This document shows, in pieces, positions 44,877 to 56,466 of a stretch of 64,000 bases of DNA; within the stretch, counting starts at the first letter, position 1, and each line of letters starts with the position of its first letter. Source of the DNA: Impatiens glandulifera (taxonomy: Eukaryota; Streptophyta; Magnoliopsida; Ericales; Balsaminaceae); assembly GCF_907164915.1 (NCBI RefSeq), contig NC_061869.1:11395721-11459720 (forward strand). Direction: 5' to 3'. Under the pieces are notes generated by a model. The model searched no databases and was not told where the DNA came from. It was given only the letters and a program-made list of their open reading frames with translations. The translations under genes were made by a program, and so were the position numbers.

Positions 44877-46323
44877 TCCCCTTCCCCTTAAGAACTTCCT
44901 TTCCCTTTTTGAACGTGGCTTCTGCATCGGAAACTGCTTACAGAATTCAGGAAATTGAGAACGAAAAAAAGTCCATTCTTCCCATGTGGAGTCCTCCTTC
45001 GCAGCATTTACCCACTGAACCAATACCTAAGCAACCATTCTTCCCTTCTTTCTGATTAGACGCCTTTCCAAAATTTCTTCTGGGACCAATAGTATATCAC
45101 CATCCTCTGCCACTACGGGAAGCGATAAGCTGACCGTCTGCACCTCGCCCAATTTAGCCCTCAATAAGGATACATGAAAGACATAATGAATCTTACAGCC
45201 CTCTGGAAGTTTCAATTTATAGGCCACTTCACCAATTCTTTGTTCAACGAGAAAAGGTCCAAAATATTTTGTCGACAACTTAATATTTTTACGAGCAGCA
45301 ACTGAAGTTTGTCGACAAGGTTGTAGCTTTAAAAACACCCAATCGCCCACCTTAAACTCTCTTTCTTGACGTTTCCTATCAGCTTGTTGTTTCATACTAT
45401 TCCGAGCTAATTCCAAATTCTCTTTCAGAATACGACACATCCGTGTACGCTCTAGAACAAAATCTTCAACAGCACCAACCTTGCATGATACCATTGGACC
45501 CATAGGTAGTGGTACTGGAGTAAATCCATAAAAAGCTTCAAAAGGGGACATTTTAATTGAAGTATGAAATGTGGAATTGTACCACCATTCTGCGAGAGCT
45601 AGCCACCGTCTCCACAATTTTGGTTTTTGTCCACTCATACATAAATAAGATTCCAAACACTGATTGACTCTTTCAGTTTGACCATCCGTTTCAGGATGAT
45701 AAGCTGTACTCAATAACGATTTTACCCCCAATAACTCGTAACAATTCTTGCCAAAAATAACTAATAAAAATAGCATCTCTGTCAGAGACAATAGACTCGG
45801 GCAACCCATGAAGTTTGTAGACATTATCCAAAAATAAAGATGCAACTTGGGCTGTAGAAAATGGATGTTTCAATCCAATAAAATGACTATACTTAGTAAA
45901 ACGATCAACAATTACCAGTATGGTAGAGCAACCTTCTGATGTCGGGAGTCCTTCTATAAAATCCATCGTGATATTCAACCACGGACGTTCTGGTACCGGT
46001 AATGGTTGCTATAATCCGGGCTTACTGGTCTTCTCTGATTTAAATCTTTGACAAATATCACAACTTTTTATCATTTCTAAAACTTCTTTCTTCATACCCG
46101 GCCACCAGAAAAGAGAATTTAACCGCTGAAATATAGCTTGCATCCCTGAATGTCCTCCAATAATTGATTGATGAAGGGTTAACAAGATATTTTTCCTTAA
46201 AGATCCATTTTTGCCCACATAGACTCGACCTTTATTTTTTATGATATTGGCCCCAATTGCAAACATAAGCCAATCTAAAGGATTACTTGCCACTAGCAGC
46301 CATCTTCTGAGAAAAATCATCAC
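44784..46323 (-). pseudogene. Gypsy integrase and chromodomain-like tail
   Basis: 46323-46009 holds the zinc-binding part: HQSIIGGHSGM and CDICQRFK. 45978-45691 begins the catalytic core: NITMDFIEGLP (first Asp) and [11 protein letters not shown] (second Asp). After a frameshift near 45725-45745 the frame 45845-45027 gives [17 protein letters not shown] (Glu), [26 protein letters not shown] (GPF module) and HVSLLR. After a TAG in the linker (near 45026), LVQWVNAAKEDSTWEEW and FRSQFPEF form the chromodomain-like end. That frame runs through the purine tract and stops inside the LTR at 44784. A TAA-type break also lies between the zinc domain and core (about 46007). Confidence 0.92.
44877..44889 (-). 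other. Polypurine tract of the gypsy element
   Basis: Minus strand AAGGGGAAGGGGA directly before the 3' LTR. Confidence 0.9.
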
Positions 46324-48297
46324 TCTGATAAGAATCTTCGATTTCTTTCTGCCATGAAGTCGTTGTCAACGTCATCCCTATTAGTGAAGCGTGATCAACT
46401 CTTGATAGGGCATCGGCGGCCAAATTGGAACTTCCCCTCTTATATGTAATTGTATAATCAAAACCCAATAACTTAGTGAGCCACTTTTGTTGTAATACCG
46501 TTGTAATCTCCTGTTCCATGAGATATTTGAGACTTTGATGATCTGTTCGTATAACGAAAGGTCTCCCATACAAATAGTGTCGCCATTTTGTGACTGCCAT
46601 AAGTACAGCTAATAATTCTTTTTCATATGTAGAAAGACCAAGATGAGGTTTAGCTAACGCTTTACTAAGGAAAGAAATAGGCCTTCCCCCTTGCATTAAC
46701 AGAGCTCCTATTCCTCCTTGACTTGCATCCGTCTCTACTTCCAAAGGCCGAGAAAAATCGGGTAATGCTAATACTGGAGTAGTAGTCAACGCCGTTTTGA
46801 GTTTACTAAATGCTACTCCCGCTTCATCAGTCCAAGTAAAAAGTCCATTTTTTAACAACCCATGAAGTGGATTGCTTATAATACCAAATTGATTCACAAA
46901 GCGTCGATAATAACCTGCTAGACCCAGAAATCCCCTTAGCTCTTTCACTGTTTTTGGTATTGGCCACGAAGTAATACAATCAATCTTTCGCAAGTCCACT
47001 TCAACCCCATTACCACTTACATAATGTCCCAAATATTCTAGTCGTCGTAGTGCAAATTCGCATTTATCCAGCTTGACCGACAATTTATGTTGTAATAGAG
47101 TTTTAAGTACCAATTCCAATTGTTTAGTGTGAGCCTCAAGAGAGATACTATAGATCAGAATATCGTCAAAAAAACAAGAACCCCTTTCCTAAGCCATGGA
47201 TGAAAAATATCATTCATAAGAGCTTGAAAAGTCGCTGGTGCATTTGATAATCCAAACGGCATTACTCTAAATTCATAAAGACCAGAATGAGTGCGAAATG
47301 CCGTTTTATATACATCGTCCTCTTTGACACGAATTTGGTGATACCCCGCACGTAAGTCCAATTTTGAGAAAACTATCGCTCCATATAGTTCATCTAGCAT
47401 CTCATCCACTGCCGGAATAGGATATTTATCTTTAATCGTTACTTAATTTAATTTCCGATAGTCTACACAGAATCTCCACGTCCCATCCTTCTTCTTAACC
47501 AAAATAACTGGAGAAGCAAAGGAGCTCGTGCTTTCGCGGATGATTCTAGACTTCTGCATTTCTACAACTAGACTTTCAATTTCTCCTTTCTGTATGATTG
47601 GATATTGATACGGACGTTGATTAGGCGGTCGAGATCCCGGAAATAAGTCAATGGCATGGTCTGTTGCCCTTTTTGGAGGTAGGCCAGTTAAAGGCTCAAA
47701 AACCTTTTTATATTTTGATAATAAATCTCTTATCTCCAATGGTAAATGACTATCACTTAGCTGTTCTGAATGGGCTAATAACAGAGTTGTGGGCTCAGCA
47801 TTCATAAAAAATAGTTGACCCACAAAACAATCGTAACCCTTCTTTACATTCCGAGCTACGTCATCCCCGATCATTAAATAAAAGGAACTGCCCTCCATGT
47901 CACCAGACAGGCGAATCTTCTCTCCAGATAACCTAGCTTTCATAACTCTCTTCTCGAAATAAAGACTCACTGGTCCATATTTAGTCATCTAGTCAACTCC
48001 CAAAACCATATCACAACCTCCCAACTTGATCGTTCGAAAGTCTAATAGAAAATCATGGCTCTGCATTTTCCAAGTCAATTTCGTGCATAAGAATCGACTA
48101 AATATTCTGCCTCCACCTGCAATAGTTACTCCCATAGGCATTGTTTCCTTTAGAATATAACCCAACTGAGATGTAGTACCCTCATCAATAAACGAATGCG
48201 TACTACCACTATCGATTAATATAGTGATTTTCCTTTTCTTGAGTTGTCCAATAATCTTGAGCGTAGAATTATTAGCACTCCCATTAAGAGCGTGCAT
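46283..48297 (-). pseudogene. Gypsy protease, reverse transcriptase and RNase H
   Basis: 48297-47992 is the aspartic protease (TILIDSGSTHSFID; CDMVLGVD). A TAG at 47989-47991 replaces the expected Trp. 47988-47443 continues with the linker and the RT start (ASPVILVKKKDGTWRFCVDYRKLN), ended by a stop. 47409-47155 gives [17 protein letters not shown] and [18 protein letters not shown] run of seven A (47168-47174), one base short of the eight needed, shifts the frame just before the catalytic FDD motif. 47119-46283 holds the rest of RT (RGFLGLAGYYRRFV) and RNase H (VETDASQGGIGALL, YEKELLAVLMAV, IRTDHQSLKYL, NLAADALSR). Confidence 0.95.
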
Positions 48298-48423
48298 TGA
48301 AATTGATCCCCCATCGCTACCCCCTTCGACTCTCGCCTCCTCTTTAGCCTTAAGACAGTCACCTTCGTCATCATAAATATCTTCGGCTTTTGACTCCTCT
48401 TTATCTTTAAACCAGTCGTCTAT

Positions 48424-49610
48424 CTAATCTTCCATTCCTTCAATATTGAATAACTGATGACGGTTGGGGAAAACGTGATCTTTGGAATATTTCCCATCAC
48501 ACTTGAAACATATACCTTTAGCACGTTTTTCTCTCATCTCTGCAAACGTGAGATCTCTAGCTGGTATTCCAGTTGTATTTTTGTTAATAGTTGGTCTGAA
48601 CGTACCTTGTTGGCTATTACTCCATGGAAGTTTTGGTTGTGTTACATTTGGGGTATGGGTTGACAATTTGGTGAACACTTTCTTTTCCTTACCAAGAGGT
48701 TCGAGGAACTCGTCCTTCACCTTAACCAACTTTATTGCCCGATCTAATGTCATTGGTCCTGCCATCTTTAAAACTTCTTTTAATTCAGGTCGTAACCCTC
48801 CCATGAAACTCTTTACATAGTATTCGTCATTCTGTGGGAAGCATTTAGCTGCAACCAATGTTCTTAGCTCTCGCCATTGATAGATATAGTCTTTCAGAGT
48901 CCCTGTCTGTCTCAACTGATTAAATTCTATTATCACATCTTGGTGTCCCTCTTCTTGAAATGCTAATAACACATCTTCAGAGAATTCTTCCCAATTTGGC
49001 AATGGATGATCTATCTTATAATCGTAGAACCACACATCAGCCTCACCAGAAAGAAAATAAGACACGTAGCTTACCTTTTCTTCTTCAGGCATGGTGAAGT
49101 GATCAAAAAATTTATTGACTCTTCTGATCCATCCCCTAGGGTTTGAACCATCAAATTTGTCCAGATCCATCCGTGTTTGCTTAATAGACATACCCCCCGC
49201 CGTCCGTATCGAATTAGGACATGTCGTTTGCTTCTAATTACTGATAGGGGTCCCAGTTGTTCTGAAATTTTGTCCGATAGACTGTTTGTCTGGCCTTCTG
49301 TAAATCCCATGTCTCTCATACGGGGTTGTTCCATATCCAGATCTCGGCTGTAGTGGAGGTGTATTTGAACCTCCTCCTTGGTCTTCGGTTGATTTATTAT
49401 TTGTGTTGGAATTCTTGGATTCCAACAGCCTTATCATAGATTCAAATTTTTCAGCGTTATCTTTCTGCATAATCTCGAAGTTACGAGAAGTTTCTTCCCT
49501 ATTTTTGAGATTCTTTAGCTACAGTAACTGGAACTTATCATTAATTTGTGATTCCATCGTCTCGATGCGTTCGGTCAGATTCTGGATCATCTCTTCATTA
49601 CTTTTGCTAC
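48424..49610 (-). pseudogene. Gypsy gag
   Basis: The long frame 49191-48424 reads LDKFDGSNPRGWIRRVNKFF, then GEADVWFYDY, FNQLRQTGTLKDYIYQW and FMGGLRPEL, the retrotransposon gag pattern. It ends with a zinc knuckle CFKCDGKYSKDHVF in which the last Cys is Phe. Upstream coding (from about 49600, EEMIQNLTERIETME, and coiled-coil-like KFESMIRLLESKN) is cut by TAG codons at 49519-49521 and 49234-49236. Gag would form the particle. The lost Cys and two stops argue against function. Confidence 0.9.
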
Positions 49611-49647
49611 GTGAATTCACCAATCTCAGCGGAAGCCCGATGATCGT

Positions 49648-49661
49648 AAGCTCTGATACCA
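49648..49661 (-). other. Primer-binding site (initiator tRNA-Met)
   Basis: Minus strand TGGTATCAGAGCTT, two bases from the 5' LTR. Confidence 0.92.
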
Positions 49662-49663
49662 CT

Positions 49664-50037
49664 TGTCGTGACCTTACTGTCAATCACGATATAAATCCCA
49701 CAATAATAGTTTCGTAGAATATATAGAGAAGAATAGAATGAGTAAAAGAACAGAATAAGAACAGAATAGGTGGAAGAACAGATTGAATAGAAGAACAGAC
49801 TGAATAGAAATTGGGAGTTTATTAGGGTTAGGGTTACCAGGAGCGACGACTCTGGTAATTAGAAAGAGAAAGTATAACAATTAGAATATTAAAAACATAT
49901 CCCTCTCCTTACAATTCTATCCTTATTTATAGACTAACAAATTATAAATTTAGGAAATAGATTCCTAATCTTTGGAAATAGAATCCTCATCTTTGGAAAT
50001 AGAATATTCAATTTTTGTGAATATTAGATTCACAACA
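49664..50037 (-). repeat. Gypsy LTR (5' in coding sense)
   Basis: 374 bp, near-identical to 44473-44876 except for repeat number and about ten substitutions. Confidence 0.93.
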
Positions 50038-50505
50038 GAGAAATCCCTAAATCCATGTAAATCATATATTGAAAGAAGAGAGACCTGGACCTAGAAAGAA
50101 GAAGATCAAGAAGTCCAGCAGCAACAAAATCCCTAAATCCAACAAAAACCCTAAATCCAGGATCAAATATACATTACATATGGAGGAGAATCGGTGAACA
50201 AGAGCAAGAGTTTGAGATTCGGTCAACCAGAAGAATTTTAATCAAATATACATTACTTGTGGAGGAGAATCGGTGGAATGACGGTAGAAATTTAGGAGCT
50301 GACAGTGAAAACCAGGGAACAAGCAGCGGAAGAAATCAAAGGAAGGGCGGAGGAGAATCAGAGGAAGGGCAGTGGAGAAATCGGAGAAAGGGCGAAGGAG
50401 AATCAGTTTCAAAGCAGCGGAGGAGAATCAATTTCATGTGGGTGGAGGACGAGTGAGAGGAAGAAGAAAGAAAAGAAGAAGGGCGTTCAGGCAAAAATAT
50501 AATAA
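50038..50505. other. CACTA-2 purine-rich leader region
   Basis: Purine-rich with a repeated 'atcaaatatacattac' + 'ggaggagaatcggtg' pair (50163 and 50240). Open frames here (50259-50456 and an overlapping one) read as low-complexity Glu/Gly/Arg and are not credible genes. It lies where the transposase promoter or leader is expected. Confidence 0.45.
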
Positions 50506-50746
50506 CTATTTCATCGAGGGCGTAATCGGGAGCCCTTGGAAATAATAATTAATGAATTTCACCGAGAGTATAATCCAAGGGCTTTCGGCGATAATACGTA
50601 TCTGCGAGGGAGAATAGTTGATCTCGGCGGTTTTAACAAATATATGCGAGGGAGAAGCCTTGCTTTTGGTGAAACAAATATTTTCGAGAGCTTAATTTTA
50701 ATCGCTCTCGGTGAGAGTCCTCAGTAATCTTACTTTTTTACTAGTG
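50506..50746. repeat. CACTA-2 right subterminal repeats
   Basis: Motifs 'ctctcggtgaga', 'accgagagtataat', 'gatctcggcgg' up to the terminal TTTTTTACTAGTG. Confidence 0.85.
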
Positions 50747-51370
50747 AATTAATAATGAAGGCACGAAGAAGAAGAAAAAAATGTGGTAAAAGGATTAAAA
50801 ATTTGCATGTTCGAACTGAAATAGACGACTCACAAAAGTGAGAGTTTATCGAAGATGTAAATAAGAAGTCAAATAATATTTATTATATATTTTATTTTTT
50901 ATATAAATGTATTTGTTTTAATGATTATGTAATGTATTTTATTTTAATATTTATGTAATACAGTTTATTTTAGTTTATAATATTTATTTGAATAATTTAA
51001 TTTAATGAGTTTAATTTTAATTATATATATTATATGTATAAAATTAAGTTAATATGTGTATTATTTTAATATATTTTATTTTAATATTCATATAATATAT
51101 TTATTTTAATATATAATATTTAAATTTTATTTTTATTATTTAATTAAATATTATTAATTTTAAGTATATATATTTTATATTTATAAAATAAAGTAATTAA
51201 TGAGTTTAAAGTGAGATAGATAATTAATAAGTTTAGAGGGAGGAGGCTAATTAATAGGTTTAGACAGGGGATATATATTTTGGAAAAATGAGTGAAAATA
51301 TAGATATTATGGGAAAAATCGTTTTAAACAACTTGAATTGTTTCAGTAGAGATTATTTGAACTATCATGA
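50747..51370. mobile_element. Right arm of the interrupted inverted-repeat element
   Basis: The reverse complement of 50860-51350 matches 37274-37830, e.g. 'taatgtattttattttaa' against 'ttaaaataaaatacatta'. The end near 51330-51375 pairs with 34690-34720. Non-coding. Confidence 0.75.
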
Positions 51371-52436
51371 TTTTCCGTGATGCAAACTGACAAATATATA
51401 AAAAAAAAAAATCAAAATTTTTATATAAAAAAATTGAATCACACAATATAATATATTAACGATGACTATATTTAATAGTTTAAAAATATTTAATTAAATA
51501 CAATAAACAAAAAAATTAACTTTAATTAAATTTTGTTACATAAAAATTAACACATTCAATTTTCATTATTACACGTAAATTATAAAAAATTAATAATTAT
51601 TTAAATTTTATTACATAAATTTTACTATTATATTGTGTTTAACATTAATTTTATAATATCATAATTATTAAACACGTATATATTCTTTCACATTTCCATT
51701 TTTATTAATATTTTGTGAAGTTATTTAATCTTAAATTTATTATAATTTTCTTTATAAAAACTTTTTTAAATACAATTAAAATAAAATAATACAAATATAG
51801 TCATTTATTCAAAATTTTAGTTTTTTCTTTCTATTAATTTAATAGAAATTTTTCCTTTTTTTTAACGTGAATTATCACACTATTGGCGAAAATAATATTT
51901 GAGAAAATATGTTTGTATTTTTTTCTCTTTTGTACATAATTATTTCATCTTCTACTATATCCTCTCAAAATATTCAAAAACAATTTATTATATATTAAAA
52001 CTCAAAATATTAATTAAAATATATGTGAAATGTCTATAAAATAATAATATTAAACCATCTTTCTTATGTCAATAATTAAGTATTATTATATATATATTTT
52101 TTATTTTGGTTAAATAATAACATTAATTATTAATATTTATTAAAAATATAATGATTAAATTTTATAATATTTTGTATAAAAAATATATATTTATAATAAT
52201 ATTATAAACTACAATAATAAATATTTATTAATTATTTTAAACATATCAAAATATAGAGTTAAATATATTTTGTATTATTTATATATATATAATCTATTTA
52301 TTATATTTTTGTATTATATATATATATATAAATAATTAAAATATTAATATTATTCATTAAAATACAATTTTATTTATAGTTTTATTATAAAATATCTTAT
52401 TATGTTTTGTTATAGAAAAAAAATTAAAAATTTAAA
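51371..52436. other. AT-rich spacer, no gene seen
   Basis: Very AT-rich, with short (AT)n runs. Nothing recognised. Confidence 0.5.
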
Positions 52437-53265
52437 TCCTTGGTGGCAAAAAATTATCGGGTTCCTCTTAATTTCAAATCCTCGTCTTCTTTTGCTTCCG
52501 GTTTTTCTGTAAATCAAGATCGAATTTTTAACTCTATGTCTCTCTTACGTCGTCGTCGTCGTCCACGTCGTCGCCCACATCCTCTTATCGTGCTACATAT
52601 ACCTAAGGAGAAATGATAGTCAATTTAAGAAAGACCTAGACCTAAGGAAAAGTGAGAAACAATTGTACCGCAAAAATTTGATGAGAAATTCATATAAAAT
52701 ATGTAAAAATAAAAATAAATTTTTTTTTCTAAATCTACGGAGACAGAGAATACTCGTCTTCCTCTTGATTTTGAATCCTCGTCTTCATTCTCTTCCTATA
52801 TTTTTTCAAATCAAGATCGAATATTTTCCTCTATGTCTCTCTTGCGTCGTCGTCCTCCTCCTCCGTTGCGTCATCGTCGCCCTTCTCCCTCACGTCGGAG
52901 TCGCCCTCCTCCTCTTTTCGTGCTACCTATACCTAAGGAGAAAGGAGTATCGATTTAAGAAAGACCTAAACCTTTGGAGAAATGAGAGAAGAATGTAACG
53001 CGAGAATTTGATAAACCGTGAAAATTTGATTAGAAATTCATATAAAATGTGTGAAAATAAAATATTAATTATTTTTTTTCTTCTAAATCCACGGAGGTAG
53101 AGAATCATCGGCTTCCTTTTAATTTCGAATCCTCGTATTCATTCGCTTCTCATTTTTCTTCAAATTAAGATCGAATATTTTTCTTTGGGTCTATCTAAGG
53201 AGAAACGATTGAACCGCGAGAGTTTGATGAAAAATTCATATAAAATGCGTAAAAATTTGGTAGAT
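52437..53265. repeat. Three tandem diverged copies of a 175-355-bp unit
   Basis: Copies at about 52437-52735, 52736-53090 and 53091-53265 share 'atcctcgtcttc', 'caagatcgaat', 'acctaaggagaaa', 'agaaattcatataaaatg'. The third lacks the central GTCGTC-rich block. In copies 1 and 2 the same short frame opens with MSLLRRR and reaches PKEK (26 and 41 codons), Arg/Pro-rich. These are probably repeat products, not proteins. Confidence 0.85.
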
Positions 53266-53673
53266 GTCACCCTAAATTTTTAGTTTTAAACATCATTATA
53301 TATATTATCTCCGTCCACATGCACAATCACATATTTTTAACCATTAGACCACTTGTGAACACTTTTAGCCATTAGACCAGTTGTGTTTTTTGAATTTAAT
53401 TTAAAATTTTATGTATGTATAAATATTTAATCATTGTTAAATAATAATAGATAAAATATATAATGAATAAAAAAATAAATTAATTAATCATATAAATAAT
53501 AAATATGCATAGAAGAAGGATAATATGTAAGAAAATATATTTATATAAAATTAATGATAAAATATATTATATATAGATTTTAGGAGAGAGAAGTGCTTAA
53601 TACTAATTTTTAAATAAATTAAAATATTTATAATTTTTATTTTATTAAAAATATATAAAATTATGTGTAAGAA

Positions 53674-53731
<58 letters not shown>

Positions 53732-54990
53732 GAGAAAAAAGAAAATAAAAAATAAATTAATTATTAGTGTTATAAAGACGTAAATTAATTGGGAAAGATA
53801 CATTATAAATATATGAGAGAAATGAATGTACATGAGAAATTTGTAATTTTATTTTAAGTTTAATAAATTATTTAAACGTTATTATATATTATATATAGTA
53901 TTATTATGTATATTATAAATATATATATATAATATTAAATATAAATTTATATAAAATTAATGAAAAAAAATAATATACATAATTAGAAAAGAAAATTTAG
54001 TAAAATAAAATAAAAATTAATTAGAAAAGATAAATTAATAATTATGAACAAGTAATTATGACCAGAGAGAGAAATTGTTATAAAAATATAATAAGCCTAT
54101 GTGAGTTGGTGAGAGCATGAATGTCACCCTACATTTTATTTATTAAGCATTATTAGATATATAGATAACTTGAAAAAAAAATAATAATTAATGATAATTT
54201 TAAATAAGTTATAATATTTTTTTAATAAAAAGACTTAAAATGTATTAGTATATATAAATAAAATAAAATAAAACAATTTTAAATATATGATATTCTATTA
54301 TTTTAATTAATGGTTGAACGATTTGATAGATAATAGTATAATGAAATAATATTTGATTTTATTTGAATTATTTAAATAATTCAAAACTTTTATATCTCTA
54401 TTTTTGTAACTTTCCAACTAGGCAGTTGTTACCCTTGAGGTTTTGTCATTGTCTTCTTGTACTAGAATTCCTGGCATATTCTCCATTAAAATTATTCATA
54501 ATATTTTTTAAAATAATTTATTTAATAAATAAATTTGATATGTAATTTGTTTTTCTAATTTAAGATTGACAAGGACAAAATTAAATCTTGTATAGTAAAT
54601 GCATCATAATATACTTGTTTTATTTAAATATTGTATAATTCATTTTTTCAAAGAATTCGAAACAAATTACAAATATTAACTTAATATCAAACCAGTTTGT
54701 TAGTATTTTATAATATAAATTAAAGTAAACATTTTTGTTTAATAAAGATTATGTTTATCCCATATTTGACCAAACCCTCACAAAAACAGCTAGACATATA
54801 TTTATTAAAGTTTGTGTCTACACATGTTGTTAGGTTACTATATTTATTAATTTATTAATAAGAAATGATTGGACAATGAAATTGGAGAAAAAATAATGTG
54901 GGATAATTTAATTGGCCCAAAAATAAATTAATTTTTTTCCTTTCTTTTTTACTCACACTTTTTTTCTTCTAACAAATAAGATAATATTTT
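53266..54990. other. AT-rich spacer, no gene seen
   Basis: Includes an (AT)n tract at about 53680-53727. No gene or element boundaries recognised. Confidence 0.5.
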
Positions 54991-55460
54991 TAGATTATTT
55001 CAATTATTTAAATCAATTACTTGAAAGTTATATTATAAAATAAAAAATCATATAATAATCAAAATAATATTATAATTAGTTTTCATTCACTACCTTTATC
55101 TAGCACATGCTTCCTAGTAAGACACATAGAGATAGGAAAATAATGAGTTGTTTGTTTTGGATTTATTTGAAAGTTTAATAATATTTTATATAATGTCACA
55201 TTATTTCATTTCTCGTTCTTTCAGCCACAAAGTTAAGATTCTTTAAATACTCTCAATCATTATATAAAATATTATTAAACTTTCAAATAAATCCAAAACA
55301 AACAATTAATTATTTTCCCATCTCTATGTGTCTTATAAGGAAGCATGTGCTAGATAAATAGTGAATGAAAACTAATTATAATATTATTTTGATTATTATA
55401 GGATTTTTTATTTTATAATATAACTTTCAAGTAATTGATTTAATCAATTGAAATAATCTA
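54991..55460. mobile_element. Near-perfect palindrome (foldback element), about 470 bp
   Basis: The left arm 54991-55195 starts TAGATTATTTCAATT and the right arm 55258-55460 ends AATTGAAATAATCTA. The arms match with only a few differences, separated by about 62 bp. The phrase 'tctatgtgtcttataaggaa' in the right arm pairs with 'ttcctagtaagacacataga' in the left. The spacer and inner arms share the 'tttaaatactctcaat' phrase found in locus block R2. No coding region. Confidence 0.93.
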
Positions 55461-55955
55461 AAAATGCTTAAGTGAGAGTTATACTCGATGGATTAAAGGT
55501 CACGACTTCAATTCTTTAAATGCAATTATCATGTATAGAAAAAAGTATTATGAATTTAGTTAGTATTATGAATTTAGTTTCACATTATCATATTAAGATT
55601 GTTAAAATTTCGAGTTGAATTTTAAAATTATACGATTTTACCATTTCAGATAAGATTAATAAGTTTAATTTTAAATAAACTCTTATAATTTTAAATTTAC
55701 GAGGTTATAAATAATTTCGATCTTAAAGTTTTATACTATTTTACATTAAAATAAATAAATTTATATTTATAGATTAACAAAATGTTATTATTTATACAAA
55801 TAAATAAATAATTATAATTAATTTTATAAATATATTTTTTTAGTGTTATTTACTTATTATTATTTTTTAATTAATTTATATTTAAGTATATAAAATTTTA
55901 AAATTAACTAGATATAAACTACTTAATGTATATATAAATAATAATAATAATATAA
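55461..55955. other. AT-rich spacer, no gene seen
   Basis: Nothing recognised. Confidence 0.5.
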
Positions 55956-56466
55956 CTACTATTTTTTTCTTCAAATTAAGCTTTTATGATTGGTTAACGA
56001 TTTTACTTAATTAAACTATCGATTTGACTTCATTAAACTAACAACTTTATTACCTTTACTGATATACGTATCAATAAGGACTCTATTAATGATATCTGAT
56101 ATACAACATTGTCAAAGGAAAGATCGTTACTAATGTTAGTATCTGTAACAGTTTTATCAATGATATTGTCATTACTAATACTCATATTAATAACGAATCT
56201 CCCTTTGTCAATGCCGTTAAATATACTTATATCAGTAATAGTAATATCAAAGACATTGTCGTTAGTTGTATTAGTAACGACCTTTCATTTACCAATGTCT
56301 TTACTGATATTTAAATGTATTTTATTTTTATTTTAGTTATTAATATCATTGTAAAAAATATTAAATATTCGATTATTAAAAATATTTATATAATTCAAAA
56401 ATACTAATCCAAATATCATCATCCAAAAATACTTAATTCAATTATCATAATCCAAAAATACTTTAA

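Larger units (their letters stand above)
44473..50037 (-). mobile_element. Ty3/gypsy chromovirus, 5.6 kb, probably Reina-like
   Basis: LTRs at 44473-44876 (404 bp) and 49664-50037 (374 bp), both TGTCGTGACC...TTCACAACA, with perfect target duplication GAGAA (44468-44472 and 50038-50042). Primer site and purine tract are present. The minus-strand order gag, protease, reverse transcriptase, RNase H, integrase, chromodomain-like tail is that of chromoviruses; small size and short LTRs suggest the Reina clade. The LTRs differ by roughly ten substitutions, mostly transitions, plus two short repeat-number changes (hand count). The insertion is therefore fairly recent although the genes already have stops and frameshifts. 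Confidence 0.95.
38008..50746 (-). mobile_element. CACTA (En/Spm) transposon 2, 12.7 kb with nested insertions
   Basis: Left end CACTAGTAAAAAGTTG and right end (minus strand) CACTAGTAAAAAAGTAAG, flanked by target duplication AAT (38005-38007 and 50747-50749). Subterminal motifs based on CCGAGAG/CTCTCGG lie inside both ends. The element carries TNP2-like then TNP1-like genes on the minus strand. It has been invaded by a solo LTR, a Mutator-type MITE and a 5.6-kb gypsy retrotransposon; without these it would be about 5.3 kb. Its own genes are broken by stops and frameshifts. Confidence 0.94.

Noticed and set aside
48457..49717. Plus-strand frames opposite gag
   Set aside because: Antisense shadows of the gypsy gag coding strand, no homology of their own.
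50259..50502. Two overlapping 65-codon frames
   Set aside because: Purine-rich low-complexity (Glu/Gly/Arg/Lys); in the CACTA-2 leader region without homology.
54363..54545. 60-codon open frame on the plus strand
   Set aside because: AT-rich, no motif, no neighbouring exon signals.
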